DNA of 56,596 nucleotides, from contig NZ_SMMU01000024.1 of NCBI RefSeq assembly GCF_004339665.1, positions 1-56,596 of the forward strand. Reading direction: 5' to 3'. A program made the position numbers and the translations under genes. Positions 27,395 to 38,066 of the stretch are shown in pieces. The notes beneath the pieces are model-generated. The model saw only the letters and a program-made list of their open reading frames with translations. It did no database searches and was not told the origin of the DNA. Source of the stretch: Azotobacter chroococcum (GTDB lineage: Bacteria > Pseudomonadota > Gammaproteobacteria > Pseudomonadales > Pseudomonadaceae). The number at the start of each line of letters is the position of its first letter. Positions within the stretch are counted from its first letter, which is position 1.

Positions 27395-27728
27395 CTCGGC
27401 TCTCCTGGGAGTCGTCGGCTTTCGATGGCTTCACTCTAGGCAGGCTCGCTTAAACCAAGCTGAATCGGCCGCTGCGCCGGTTCGACGGGGAGCTATTGCC
27501 GGCGGGAGGACGATGACCGACCATAGGGCCGCCCATCGATCCCTATCCCATCCCGGAGGTCGTGTCCGCGTGGGTCGTCACAGAAATGCCGTCGCCAGGC
27601 CTGCGGGCCGTCGTGCCTGCGACTGACCGCGCCGCCGCCACGGCCCGCGAATCGCCCCCCGTTCCCGCCCCTGTCCGGCCGTGCGCCGGGCGGCTGGCGC
27701 CTGCACCCCGAGTCGAGAGGTTTCCCCG
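27395..27728. other. Divergent intergenic region, no gene seen
   Basis: These 334 bases separate the minus-strand PepSY gene from the plus-strand DUF2780 gene. Both promoters must lie here. I see no convincing boxes, RNA gene or long repeat. Confidence 0.4.
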
Positions 27729-28475
27729 ATGAAAGCGTCCCCCTCCATTGCCCTGATCGCCCTGCTGGGGCTGGCGAGCGTCCCGGCCTTCGCCTTCGAC
27801 CTGAACGCCGCCGCCCAGGCGGTTTCCGCCCTCAAGGGCGGACAATCCGACGAGCCCGCCGGTAACGACAGGACCTCGCAGGTGCTCGGGCTGGTCCAGG
27901 CCCTGAGCGCGCTGCCGATCACCCCGCTGCAGATGCTGGGCGGCACCGGCGCCCTGCTGGGACTGGCGCAGAGCCAGCTCAAGGGCAGCGACTACGCGCA
28001 GCTGGCCGAGTCGGTCCCCGGCATCGAGCGCCTCACCGGCAACAACGCGCTGGACCAGCTCGGCGCCCTCGGCGGCCTGGGCGCGCTGGGCGGTGGCCTC
28101 GGCGGACTCGGCGGCGGCCTGGGCGGCCTGCTCGGCAAGTCCGCCGAGCCGACTGCCGAACAGTCCGAGCAACTGGAGGAAACCGGCGAGCTGCTGGGCA
28201 ACGTGCAGAACATGCAGGACGTCGACCAGGCCTTCTCCGCCCTGGGCATGGACGCCAGCCTGGCCGGCCAGTTCGCGCCCATCCTGCTGCAGTTCCTCGG
28301 CAACCAGGGCGTCGCCGGTCCGCTGATGCAGAACCTGGCCGGCGTCTGGGGCGTGAACGGCTCCGGTTTCGCGCCCGGCACCGGGGCCGGCGCTGGCAGC
28401 GCAACCGGTACGGGTGTCGGCAGCGGCAGCGTCCCGGCCGACACTGCCGGCTCGGGCAGCGCCGACGGCTCCTGA
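27729..28475 (+). CDS. DUF2780-like exported protein with Gly-rich segments
   Basis: The 248-residue protein has a Sec signal peptide (residues 1-22, ASVPAFAF). The body is helical and Leu/Gln-rich, with a Gly-Leu-rich stretch around residues 115-137 (GGLGALGGGLGG type). GELLGNVQNMQDVDQAFSALGMDASLAGQF matches the DUF2780 (VcgC/VcgE-like) pattern. The C-terminus from about 215 is a low-complexity Gly/Ser/Thr tail. Function is unknown; export to periplasm or surface is expected. The start is the ATG at 27729 just before the signal sequence. Confidence 0.6.
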   Translation: MKASPSIALIALLGLASVPAFAFDLNAAAQAVSALKGGQSDEPAGNDRTSQVLGLVQALSALPITPLQMLGGTGALLGLAQSQLKGSDYAQLAESVPGIERLTGNNALDQLGALGGLGALGGGLGGLGGGLGGLLGKSAEPTAEQSEQLEETGELLGNVQNMQDVDQAFSALGMDASLAGQFAPILLQFLGNQGVAGPLMQNLAGVWGVNGSGFAPGTGAGAGSATGTGVGSGSVPADTAGSGSADGS

Positions 28476-28933
28476 TCCGCCGGGGCAGGTGTCCTTGGCC
28501 GAGCGGGAAGGGCGCCTGCGTATCCGTTTCTGAAGCCCCGCCTGCCCGGCGCCAACCACCGGCAAAGGCGGGCTGGCAGCCGCCCGAAGCCGGTTTCGGG
28601 CCGCCAGGCGATGGGCCGTGCCGGGCCATTTCGAATCCATCGAGATGCCGGCTGTCTGGTCGCGCAGAAAGCGCTTGGCAGGCCTGTTGTAGTGCAGGCA
28701 GGCGAGCTCTAGAATCTGCCTCGTCTGGCTGTCTCCTCCCATACTCACAATAAATTTCCCCGCCGCGCACTCGGTCGCCGCGTCCTGGCCTCAAGCCGTG
28801 GGCGGGCGCTTTGGCGCGTCCGCATTCAGGGTGTGGGTGCGTGTCCCTATTTTGCGAACAGGCGCCTGGTGTGGATTTCCCATGCTCGGCGGACGGCCCC
28901 TGTCGCCTCCCTTTTGAAGGTGCACGTCGTTAA
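28476..28933. other. Intergenic region, no gene seen
   Basis: About 458 bases lie between the DUF2780 gene and the exporter gene. Open frames here are shadows with no ribosome site. The right part (28690-28770) is more AT-rich and includes CACAATAAATTT, which may hold the exporter promoter. Nothing else can be supported. Confidence 0.4.
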
Positions 28934-30151
28934 ATGAACACACCCCCGAATGCCCCGGCCGGCAGTTGGCTGAGCGTGCTTGCGCTGGCCCTGGCAGGCT
29001 TCATTTTCAACACGACCGAATTCGTTCCCGTCGCCCTGCTGAGCGCCATCGGCGGCAGTTTCGAGCTGTCTACCGACAAGGTCGGCCTGATGCTGACGAT
29101 CTACGCCTGGGTGGTCACCCTCGCGTCGCTGCCGATGATGCTGCTGACGCGCAACATCGATCGGCGCAAGCTGCTGCTGTTCGTGTTCGTCCTGTTCGTC
29201 GCCAGCCATGTCCTGTCGGCGCTGGCTTCCAGCTTCGCCGTCCTGTTGCTGAGCCGGATCGGCGTCGCCCTGGCGCACGCCGTGTTCTGGGCGATCACCG
29301 CCTCCCTGGTCATACGTGTGGCGCCGCCGGGCAGGCAGACGCAGGCCCTCGGCCTGCTGGCGACCGGTACTTCCCTGGCCATGGTGCTGGGCATTCCGCT
29401 GGGCCGCGTGGTGGGCGAGATGCTCGGCTGGCGCACGACCTTCGCGGCGATCGGCGTGATCGCCACGCTGGTCCTGGTCTGTCTGGCCAGAACGCTGCCA
29501 TCGCTGCCCAGCCAGAACTCGGGTTCGCTGCGCAGCCTGCCGGTGCTGTTCAAGCGTCCGGCGCTGGTGGCCTGTTACGCGCTGACCGCCCTGGCGATCA
29601 CCGCGCATTTCACCGCCTACAGCTATATCGAGCCGTTCGCCGAGGCCGTCGGGCAACTGACCGGCGAGGCGACGACGATCCTGCTGCTGCTCTTCGGCGG
29701 CGCCGGCATCATCGGCTCCCTGGTGTTCGGCTGTTGCTACAACCGGACCCCGAACGGCCTGCTGGTCGCCGCGCTCGCGGCCATGGCGCTGTGCATGCTG
29801 CTGCTGGCGCCGCTGGCCGGGGACGCCTGGACGCTCGGCACGCTGAGCCTGGCCTGGGGGATCGCCATCATGTGCTTCGGGATGGTGCAGCAGTCCAGGG
29901 TCATGGCCCTGGCCCCGGACGCCACCGACGTGGCGATGGCCCTGCATTCGGGCATCTACAACATCGGCATCGGCGGCGGCGCCCTGCTGGGCGGCGCGGT
30001 GAGCAGCCAGATGGGGCTGGCGAACGTCGGCACCGTGGGCGGAGTGCTGGCGCTGGGCGGGCTGCTGTTGTGCGGCGCGGCGATCTATCGCTTCGGCAAA
30101 CCGCTGCCCTCCAGACCTGTGCCGTTGGATGGCAGGGCATGCGAGGTTTGA
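28934..30151 (+). CDS. sotB: MFS exporter, sugar efflux SotB-like
   Basis: The 405-residue protein has twelve predicted membrane helices. The N-terminal [18 protein letters not shown] is the conserved opening of the SotB/AraJ group of drug:H+ antiporter-1 exporters. The loop [12 protein letters not shown] after the second helix is the MFS motif A region, and [15 protein letters not shown] is the motif C region. It probably exports sugars or small toxic compounds; the true substrate cannot be told. GAAGGTG precedes the ATG. It ends at a strong bidirectional terminator shared with the converging fecA. Confidence 0.8.
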   Translation: MNTPPNAPAGSWLSVLALALAGFIFNTTEFVPVALLSAIGGSFELSTDKVGLMLTIYAWVVTLASLPMMLLTRNIDRRKLLLFVFVLFVASHVLSALASSFAVLLLSRIGVALAHAVFWAITASLVIRVAPPGRQTQALGLLATGTSLAMVLGIPLGRVVGEMLGWRTTFAAIGVIATLVLVCLARTLPSLPSQNSGSLRSLPVLFKRPALVACYALTALAITAHFTAYSYIEPFAEAVGQLTGEATTILLLLFGGAGIIGSLVFGCCYNRTPNGLLVAALAAMALCMLLLAPLAGDAWTLGTLSLAWGIAIMCFGMVQQSRVMALAPDATDVAMALHSGIYNIGIGGGALLGGAVSSQMGLANVGTVGGVLALGGLLLCGAAIYRFGKPLPSRPVPLDGRACEV

Positions 30152-30182
30152 GAGCCAGGTAGGGCAGGCTGAGTCCGGTGCT

Positions 30183-30221
30183 TGCAATCCCGCAGGTCGT
30201 GACCCGGCCTGCGGGATTGCA
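30183..30221. terminator. Strong bidirectional hairpin between sotB and fecA
   Basis: A perfect 14-bp stem, TGCAATCCCGCAGG / CCTGCGGGATTGCA, with an 11-base loop lies between two convergent stop codons. There is no T run on the plus side. The perfect match and location support a terminator. Confidence 0.7.
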
Positions 30222-30247
30222 TGACGATGCCATCCGCGGGGCCTCCT

Positions 30248-32614
30248 TCAGAAGCCCATCGACGTCTGCAGATACAGCGTGCGCGGCTGGCCGAGGTTCT
30301 TGCCCTTGTTGTTGTCGTCGTAGGAGCGGGTGAAGTACTCGGTGTCGAACAGGTTCTTCACCCCCAGCGCCACCTTGAGGTCGGAAGCCTGGGGGCCGAA
30401 GTCGTAGGCCGCGCGGGCGTTCCAGATGACGTGGCCGGGAATCCGTCCGGTGCTGCCGTCGAGGCTCTCCTCGACGGTGTTTTCGTTGTTGGCGTACTGG
30501 CTGGACTGGAAGGTGCTGTCCAGATCCAGGCGCAGCCCGTTGCGGGAATAGCCCAGGCCGAAGGTGCCCTTGTGCTTGGAGGAGAAGGGCACGCGGTTGC
30601 CCTGGTTGGGGCCGGATTCGCGGATGGTCGCGTCGACGTAGGCATAGGTGGTGTAGACGTCGAAGTTGGCGAGCGCCGGATGCAGGTCCGACAGCTTGTA
30701 GGCCACGCTGCCCTCGAAGCCACTGTGGCGGGTTTTCCCGCGGGCGATGATGTTGTCGTTGGTCTGGTTGCTGTCGTACTGGTTGTCGAAGTCGATCAGG
30801 AAGGCGCCCAGTTCGGCCTTCAGCGCCCCGTCGTCGTAGCGGGCGCCGACCTCCCAGGTACGGGCCTTTTCCGGTTCGATCTCGTTGACCTGGGCACGGT
30901 TGGGCATCTGGCTGTACTGGATCGAGCCGAAGGACTCCTCGGTGTTGAAGTACAGGTTGAGGCTGTCGGTCAGGCGATACATCACATTCAGCGCCGGCAG
31001 AGAGGTGTTGTAGTCCGCATCGTATTTCTCCCCGGTGAGCTTGTTGGTCTGCTCCGAGCGGATGCGTTCCAGGCGCAGGCCGGGGGTGATGGTCCAGCGG
31101 CCGATGTCGATGCGGTCGTCGATGAAGAAGGCGTTGGCGTGGGTGTAGCCGCGGGTGTCGCGGTCGTTGCGGCTGCCGGTGTCGGGCAGGCCGTTGCCCT
31201 GCGCCTCCCGGTAGCGCATCTCGTGGGAGGCCTCGCTGATGAAGCGGTGGCCGATGCCGACTTCGTGCCAGCTCTCGCCCAGGGCGAAGCCCTGGGTGAA
31301 GCGGGTTTCGAGGCCGCGCACCCAGTAGTAGCGCGGCGACAGGGAAACGAAGCTGCCTTGGTCCAGGTAGCCGCTGCGCAGGGTCCGGGTGAAGAAACCG
31401 TTTACCGAGAACTTGCGGGCGTCCCCCGTGTAGTCGTAGCCCAGCCCCACCAGGGTGCGTCGGCCCCAGAACTCGTCGAGCGGACGGGTGGACTGGTAGG
31501 GATCGTCGTCGAAATCGGCCTTGCTCAGGCCGCCGGGCATCTGCGCCTCGCCGTCGTAGTACTGGACGATGCCGTGCAGGCTGTGGGCGTCGTTCGGCTG
31601 GTAGCGCGCCTTGAGGATCATGTCGTCGATGCGGGTGTCGCTGTGCTCCCGGTAGTCGCTGCCGCGCACCCCGGAGTAGAGCAGCACGCCGCCCAGCCCG
31701 TTGTCGCCGGTGCCGCCGAGCAGCAGGTTGCCGGTCCGCTTCCAAGCGTCCTGGCTGGAGGAGGGGCTGACCTCGGTCTGGATGCCGCCCTTGAGGCTGA
31801 AGTCCTCGGGGATCGCGCGGGTCACGAAGTTGACGATGCCGCCCACGTTCTGCGGCCCGTAGCGGACCGCGCCGCCGCCGCGCACCACGTCCACCGCATC
31901 CATGTTGCCCATGGAGACGGTCGCCAGCGACAGCTGCGGCTGGCCGTAGGGCGCGAAGGGCACCGGGATGCCGTCCATCAGCACGGTGGAACGGGTCGCC
32001 AGGCGTGGGTTGAGGCCGCGGATACCGAAGTTCAGCGCCATGTCGTGGCTGCCGGTGCCGTTATTCTCCGGTGCGTTGACCCCCGGAATGCGGTTGAGCA
32101 CCTCCCGCGTGCTGCTGGCGCCGAAGCGTTCGAACTGTTCGCGGCGGATCACGTCGCGCGCACCCGGATGGTTGAAGACGTCCTCTTCGTCGCCCTCGCC
32201 GAGCCAGTCGCCGACCACCGTGTCGGTGTTCAGCTCGAGGGAGCCCGTGCCGGCGGCGGGGGGGGCCGCCGCCTGCAGGCTGAAGCCTTCACCTTGCGCG
32301 ACCGCCTGCAGGCCGCTGCCGGCGAGCAGCCGCTCGAGGCCCTCGCGCGGCTCGTATTCGCCCTGCAGGCCGGGGCTCTGACGGCCCTCGGTCAGCTCCG
32401 GGGTGAAGGCGATCAGCAGCCCGGCCTGCTGGCCGAACCGGTTCAGTGCCTCGGCCAGCGGGCCGGCCGGAATGGCGAAGGACTGGCGGGCCGTGATGGT
32501 CTGCGCGTCGGTGGCGGACCGGGCCTGGGCAGGCAGGGCGGCGCAGGCGATGGCACTGCCCAGAAGCAGGGTGGGACCAAGGGGCGAGGAGCGGAAGCGG
32601 GAAACGGAGGTCAT
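30248..32614 (-). CDS. fecA: TonB-dependent receptor, ferric citrate FecA-like
   Basis: The 788-residue outer-membrane receptor has a signal peptide (residues 1-32). An N-terminal signalling (STN) domain follows at about 40-115 (FAIPAGPLAEALNRFGQQAG, LLAGSGLQAV), which talks to the anti-sigma factor FecR. The plug follows (STREVLNRIPGVN, ALNFGIRGLN, DVVRGGGAVRYGPQNVGG) and then a 22-strand barrel ending in TLYLQTSMGF with a terminal Phe. The STN domain and adjacent fecR and fecI genes make a trans-envelope signalling trio. Ferric citrate as ligand is a family guess; another siderophore is possible. A gene-start ATG at 32614 fits. Confidence 0.88.
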   Translation of the reverse strand: MTSVSRFRSSPLGPTLLLGSAIACAALPAQARSATDAQTITARQSFAIPAGPLAEALNRFGQQAGLLIAFTPELTEGRQSPGLQGEYEPREGLERLLAGSGLQAVAQGEGFSLQAAAPPAAGTGSLELNTDTVVGDWLGEGDEEDVFNHPGARDVIRREQFERFGASSTREVLNRIPGVNAPENNGTGSHDMALNFGIRGLNPRLATRSTVLMDGIPVPFAPYGQPQLSLATVSMGNMDAVDVVRGGGAVRYGPQNVGGIVNFVTRAIPEDFSLKGGIQTEVSPSSSQDAWKRTGNLLLGGTGDNGLGGVLLYSGVRGSDYREHSDTRIDDMILKARYQPNDAHSLHGIVQYYDGEAQMPGGLSKADFDDDPYQSTRPLDEFWGRRTLVGLGYDYTGDARKFSVNGFFTRTLRSGYLDQGSFVSLSPRYYWVRGLETRFTQGFALGESWHEVGIGHRFISEASHEMRYREAQGNGLPDTGSRNDRDTRGYTHANAFFIDDRIDIGRWTITPGLRLERIRSEQTNKLTGEKYDADYNTSLPALNVMYRLTDSLNLYFNTEESFGSIQYSQMPNRAQVNEIEPEKARTWEVGARYDDGALKAELGAFLIDFDNQYDSNQTNDNIIARGKTRHSGFEGSVAYKLSDLHPALANFDVYTTYAYVDATIRESGPNQGNRVPFSSKHKGTFGLGYSRNGLRLDLDSTFQSSQYANNENTVEESLDGSTGRIPGHVIWNARAAYDFGPQASDLKVALGVKNLFDTEYFTRSYDDNNKGKNLGQPRTLYLQTSMGF

Positions 32615-32990
32615 ACAGCGTTCCTGAATGCAAATGAAAGCGAGTCTCTATTCCCCCTGTCACGCGAAACGACGAAACGGCTCAGCCTGAATGAGAATTT
32701 TTCCTGAAGGTGGCCATCGCTTATGTCCGTGGCGCGATGGAGTCCGATCTGGCGCAGGGCAGCCCCCGCTCCCGCGACGGCTTGCTGCATGCACCACATC
32801 CCTGTGGATTGCATGAGGAGAGAAGTTCGATCAGTCCGAATGAACCACAGGCAACGCAGCACTGCGCCAAATCGGCCCCGTCCCTGTCGATTGCAGCCCT
32901 TGGCAAGGGAGCGACCATTGCCAAGGGCTGCGTCCTGCCCGGGCCGATTTCCGGCGGCAACGCGATCGTGGAAACAAGCGATGACAGGCC
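32615..32990 (-). promoter_or_regulatory. fecA upstream region with possible ECF promoter
   Basis: These 376 bases separate fecA from fecR, so fecA has its own promoter. On the minus strand, an AGGAAAAAT element at about 32699-32707 lies about 90 bases before the ATG, the usual kind of -35 element for FecI-type sigma factors. An AATGAGAATTTTT stretch overlapping it (plus strand 32690-32702) resembles a weak Fur site. Both are tentative. The rest (32720-32990) shows no gene. Confidence 0.4.
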
Positions 32991-33932
32991 CTAGCCGTGG
33001 CGGGGCTGGACGCTGATCCAATAGCGGGTGCGCTGGTGGATTCTGACCGGCAGGGCGATTTCGAGCATCGCCAGGATGGCGCGACTGTCTCTCAGGGGAT
33101 AGGTGCCGGACAGGCGCAGATCGGCGACGCGCGGATCGCAGCCGAGCCAGCCGCTGTGGTAGCGGCCGAGTTCGTCGAGAAAGTCCGCCAGGCGCATGTT
33201 GCTGGCTACCAGCATGCCGTTGCGCCAGGCAGCGACGGCGGCTTCGAAGGGCTGCGGTGTGCCGAGCCTGTGGCTCTCAAAGCGGATCTGCTGGCCGGCT
33301 GTGAGCGTCGCCTGCAACTCCGGGCGCGCGGCGCAGCGCACCTGCACCGAGCCTTCCAGCACGCCGAGCCGGCAGTGGTCGGCGTACTGGCGCAGGTTGA
33401 AGCGGGCCTGTTCGATCAGCAGCGAACCCTGGGCGGTGGCGACGCGGAACGGCGATGCGCCGGAAGCGACCTCGAGCTGGATCTCGCCGCGCAGCAGCTC
33501 GAGCCTGCGCGAGCTGGCTTCCAGACGCAGGTCGACCGCGCTGTCGGTGTTCAGGCTCAGCCGGCTGCCGTCGGCCAGGGTGATGTCGCGGCGTTCCCCA
33601 ACGCCCGTGCGGTAGTCGGCCAGCCAGGGCTGCGCCTGGCGGCCGGCCAGCCATACGACAGGCGCGGCGACGGCGACCAGGCCGAGCATCCCCAGTACCT
33701 GGCGGCGGCTGTGTGCCGGCGCGCCTTCCACGGCGGCCCGCGCCGCCGCGGGCGGCAGGCCGCGCAGGCGCCGGTTGACGCTCTCGATGCGCTGCCAGGC
33801 GCGCTCGTGCTCGGGGTCGGCTGCGCGCCAGCGCTGCCAGTCGCGGCGCAATTGCTCGTCGGCGCCCTCCTGCAGCTCGACCAGCCAGCGCACCGCCTCC
33901 TCGGCGACCCGTTCGGAAACCGGCGGCTTCAT
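32991..33932 (-). CDS. fecR: FecR family anti-sigma/sigma regulator
   Basis: The 313-residue inner-membrane regulator relays the FecA signal to FecI. The cytoplasmic N-terminus has AVRWLVELQEGADEQLRRDWQRW and a DUF4880-like helix. A single membrane segment lies around residues 78-97 (VLGMLGLVAVAAPVVWLA). The periplasmic part has TGVGERRDITLADGSRLSLNTDSAVDL, the FecR core. Length is usual for the family. The start overlaps the fecI stop by ATGA, giving coupled translation. Confidence 0.9.
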   Translation of the reverse strand: MKPPVSERVAEEAVRWLVELQEGADEQLRRDWQRWRAADPEHERAWQRIESVNRRLRGLPPAAARAAVEGAPAHSRRQVLGMLGLVAVAAPVVWLAGRQAQPWLADYRTGVGERRDITLADGSRLSLNTDSAVDLRLEASSRRLELLRGEIQLEVASGASPFRVATAQGSLLIEQARFNLRQYADHCRLGVLEGSVQVRCAARPELQATLTAGQQIRFESHRLGTPQPFEAAVAAWRNGMLVASNMRLADFLDELGRYHSGWLGCDPRVADLRLSGTYPLRDSRAILAMLEIALPVRIHQRTRYWISVQPRHG

Positions 33933-34441
33933 TCGTGCAGCTCGGCGAAGTAGCAGCGCTGCGCCGCCTTGGCGAGGTAGCGCTTGACCGTGGCGAGGGA
34001 GATGCCCAGGCGCTCGGCGATCTCGGCATAGGGCAGACCGTCGAGCTGGGCGTAGAGGAACGCCTGGCGGACCGGCAGCGGCAGGTCTTCCAGCAGCCGC
34101 GCCAGCTCCAGCAGGGTCTCCATGGCGATGGCGCGGACCTCCTCGCTGGGCTGCTCCGCGGCAGGCAGCGCCGCCAGGGCTTCGAGGTAGGCGCGCTCGA
34201 CGTCCTGGCGACGGTAGTGGTTGAACAGCAGCCGCTTGGCGATGGTGGTCAGGAAGGCCCGCGGCTGCTCGAGGCGCAGCAGGTCGCGGGAGCCCATGAC
34301 CTGCACGAAGGCGTCCTGGGTCAGGTCGTCGGCGCTGTGCGGGCAGCCCAGCCGGCGCCTGAGCCAGCCGTTGAGCCAGAGGCGATGATCCAGATAGAGG
34401 CTGTGCAGCAGGTTGTGACGATCGAGGTTGCCTGTGTTCAC
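33929..34441 (-). CDS. fecI: ECF sigma factor, FecI type
   Basis: The 170-residue sigma-70 family ECF factor has region 2 (SADDLTQDAFVQVMGSRDLLRLEQPRAFL) and region 4 (LPVRQAFLYAQLDGLPYAEIAERLGISLATVKRYLAKA). The frame is open upstream to 34531, but that stretch passes through the Fur box and reads as a run of seven Ile, so it is not coding. I choose GTG at 34441 (VNTGNLDRHNLL), which starts where family homology starts. It directs transcription of fecA when iron-citrate is sensed. The Fur box directly upstream gives iron repression. Confidence 0.85.
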   Translation of the reverse strand: MNTGNLDRHNLLHSLYLDHRLWLNGWLRRRLGCPHSADDLTQDAFVQVMGSRDLLRLEQPRAFLTTIAKRLLFNHYRRQDVERAYLEALAALPAAEQPSEEVRAIAMETLLELARLLEDLPLPVRQAFLYAQLDGLPYAEIAERLGISLATVKRYLAKAAQRCYFAELHE

Positions 34442-34465
34442 GGCGAGAGCCCGGCTTTCGGTACT

Positions 34466-34487
34466 AATGATAATAATTATTATTATG
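34466..34487. promoter_or_regulatory. Fur box of fecI-fecR
   Basis: AATGATAATAATTATTATTA closely matches the Fur consensus (GATAATGATAATCATTATC) as overlapping NATWAT hexamers. It lies 25 bases before the fecI GTG. Iron repression is expected. Confidence 0.85.
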
Positions 34488-34558
34488 TGGAAAGCGTACC
34501 GGCTCGTCATCTCCCTCCCGATCAGTTGCACCGCTTGCCCGGCACCGATGCGATCCCT

Positions 34559-35152
34559 TCAGATCTCGCCCTGCTGCATGGCCTTCTGTGGAAAGCGCCA
34601 GTTCTCGAACGCCTTGGGAAACAGCATGCCAGCGTCGCCGCGCGGGCCGCTGAACACCTGGCGCAGGCGCGGCGCGCCCAGCTTGCCGCTGGGGTCCAGC
34701 TCCTCCACCTTGTCCAGCGCCTCCAGGGATTCGGCCTCGCGGCCCAGGCGGGCCAGGTTGTAGGCGTAGGCGGTGAGCGACTGCAGCCAGAGACGGGTGA
34801 AGGCGTGCCAGTGGACGAAGTCGGCCATGTCCGCGCGGACCTCGCGCCAGTCCGCCGGCAGGCCGAGGCGCCGGGACAGCCACTCGATGCAGGCCAGCGC
34901 CCAGTGCGCGGCTTCCAGCGAGCGCCGCCGGTAGAAATAGAAGCGGTAGGCGACGATGCGCACGCCCAGGGTGTCCGGCGCCTGGTCGATGATTTCCCGG
35001 ACCAGTGTCTCGGCTTTTTCCGCCTCGTTCCAGTGGGCGAAGATTTCCTTCAGCCTGGCGCGGGTGTCCGGCGGCAGGTGATGGCTGAAGTGATAGGGCT
35101 CAAGACGGTAGATGCGGGCGCTGGCGGGCTGTGACGAAGCGGACTCGGACAT
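34559..35152 (-). CDS. TPR-like protein of unknown function with a sigma54-type promoter
   Basis: The 197-residue soluble protein has no signal peptide. Helical repeats are seen: DTRARLKEIFAHWNEAEKAETLV, then RSLEAAHWALACIEWLSRRL, then a final TPR-like unit, LTAYAYNLARLGREAESLEALDKVEELDP, with the usual A-x3-LG-x6-A-L pattern. Many Trp, His and Phe residues lie in DMADFVHWHAFTRLWLQSL. The start at 35152 has AGGAG upstream and the promoter TGGCTCCGATCTTGCG 37 bases before it. It is divergent to the PhnD-like protein and NifA-type activator. Function is unknown. Its promoter type and position make it a likely target of that activator. Confidence 0.65.
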   Translation of the reverse strand: MSESASSQPASARIYRLEPYHFSHHLPPDTRARLKEIFAHWNEAEKAETLVREIIDQAPDTLGVRIVAYRFYFYRRRSLEAAHWALACIEWLSRRLGLPADWREVRADMADFVHWHAFTRLWLQSLTAYAYNLARLGREAESLEALDKVEELDPSGKLGAPRLRQVFSGPRGDAGMLFPKAFENWRFPQKAMQQGEI

Positions 35153-35188
35153 GGCGGTTGCTCCTGGACGGGGGGATGGGGCGCCCCT

Positions 35189-35204
35189 CGCAAGATCGGA
35201 GCCA
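35189..35204 (-). promoter_or_regulatory. Sigma54 (-24/-12) promoter of the TPR-like gene
   Basis: On the minus strand the sequence reads TGGCTCCGATCTTGCG, with GG and GC 10 bases apart (consensus TGGCACN5TTGCW, mismatch at one -24 position and the last base). The predicted start near 35178 leaves a 26-base leader holding AGGAG. Confidence 0.6.
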
Positions 35205-35319
35205 GCGCTGCGGCTCTTCGCCCCTGCCGCTCGCTGCGTGGCCGGGGCCGGCATCCGGCGGGCCTTCGCTGCCGCGCCCGGCGGGCTCCTTCCCGCGTGC
35301 CTCCGGCCTCGGGCTGTTC

Positions 35320-35342
35320 CGGCCGGTGCGCAATCGGCCGGT
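35320..35342. repeat. Direct repeat between divergent sigma54 promoters
   Basis: CGGCCGGT occurs at 35320-35327 and again at 35335-35342, a 15-base period. It lies 60-83 bases upstream of the plus-strand -24 element, where an enhancer-binding protein site would sit. A binding role is speculative. Confidence 0.3.
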
Positions 35343-35402
35343 ATTTGGTTCGCATCCGTACGTTCTGCCCCGCTCGGGGGCCGATCGAGGGGGCGCGGCG
35401 CC

Positions 35403-35418
35403 TGGAACGGAGCTTGCT
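35403..35418 (+). promoter_or_regulatory. Sigma54 (-24/-12) promoter of the PhnD-like/activator operon
   Basis: TGGAACGGAGCTTGCT matches TGGCACGN4TTGCT at all but one position, with correct GG-GC spacing. The predicted start near 35429 leaves about 56 bases before the ATG at 35485. It implies the activator may regulate its own operon. Confidence 0.65.
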
Positions 35419-35484
35419 GTGTCTTCTGCGGATGCCGCCCTGGCGGCGCGACCACTCTCCGGAGATGCTGTTAGCCAGTCGATT

Positions 35485-36362
35485 ATGAAAGCCCTCAGAT
35501 GCGGATTGCTGCCCGGCGAGTCCCGGGCGGTGGTGGAACGACTCAACGAACCCCTGCGCGTCAGCCTGGAGCGCCGCCTGGGACTGCCGGTGAAGCTGCT
35601 GGTCGGCAGTACCTACGTGGCCACCGGCGAGGCCCTGCGCCGGGGACAACTGGATCTGGCCTACCTCGGCCCGGTGACCTACATCCTGCAGAGTCGCCAC
35701 GCCGGCCTGGAGCCTTTCGCCCGGCCCACCCACGGCGGCAGCCGGGGGCCGACTTTCCAGGCGGCGATCCTCGTGCCCGCCGACAGCCCGGTGAAAAGCC
35801 TCGAACAACTGCGCGGCGCGGAGATCGCCATGGGCGACCTGGCTTCCACTTCCGGCGCCTGGGTGCCCCGGCACATGCTGTTGCGGGCGGGGCTGGCCGC
35901 TGACCGAGACTATGTGCGCCGCACCCTCGGCGCCCACGACCAGGTGGCCGCAGCGGTGGCCGCCGGCCAGTCGGCGGCCGGCGGACTGTCCCTCCAGGTC
36001 CTTCGCCGCCTGCTCGCCGAGAGGCGCCTGGAACGGCGGGCCGTGCGCATCCTCGCCGAGTCGCCGCCGATTCCCGAATACCTGTGGACCTTCCGCGAAG
36101 GGTTGCCGGTGGAGTTGCGCGAGGCCATACGCCGGGCCTTCTTCGAGCTGCGCGAGCCGGCCGCCCTCAGCGCCTACGCGGCGGAATCCTTCATTCCCGC
36201 GGTGGACGCCGATGTCGACAGGGTCCGCCACTGGATGGAGGAAATCCTCGAGGCCCGGCTGCAACCCGGCGGGCTGAAGGCCGCCGGCGAGCAGCCGGTT
36301 CAGCCCCTTCCCCGGTTGACGCTGCCCTGGCGGCGCGCCAGCGGAGCATCTGGAGAACGTCA

Positions 36363-36366
<4 letters not shown>
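35485..36366 (+). CDS. Cytoplasmic PhnD-like (phosphate/phosphonate-type) binding protein
   Basis: The 293-residue protein belongs to the PhnD/PBP2-type periplasmic-binding fold. VERLNEPLRVSLERRLGLPVKLLVGSTYVATGEALRRGQLDLAYLGPVTYIL is the family opening, and LVPADSPVKSLEQLRGAEIAMGDLASTSGAWVPRHML is the hinge region. Unlike transport binding proteins it has no signal peptide or lipobox, and no permease or ATPase gene is near. The start is set by the sigma54 promoter at 35403-35418; earlier Mets would lie upstream of transcription. A seven-codon ORF (35465-35488) overlaps its start as ATGA. Its own stop overlaps the activator start by ATGA. It is probably an intracellular ligand sensor for the activator. 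Confidence 0.7.
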
Positions 36367-37916
<1,550 letters not shown>

Positions 37917-38066
37917 GGCTGCGAGGCGGCGCCGAGGGGAGCCGGCCGTCCTCCTTGCGGAGCATGCCTCTACCGCTGGGCATTTTCCCTGAACTATTCG
38001 CGCCGGACGTCCCTCTACCGCACTGATCCAGGGGCGGGTCGATCCCTCAACGTGCGGAGTGCGAGC

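Noticed and set aside
34484-34531. N-terminal extension of FecI with an isoleucine run
   Set aside because: It is a translation of the Fur box and promoter region, not protein.
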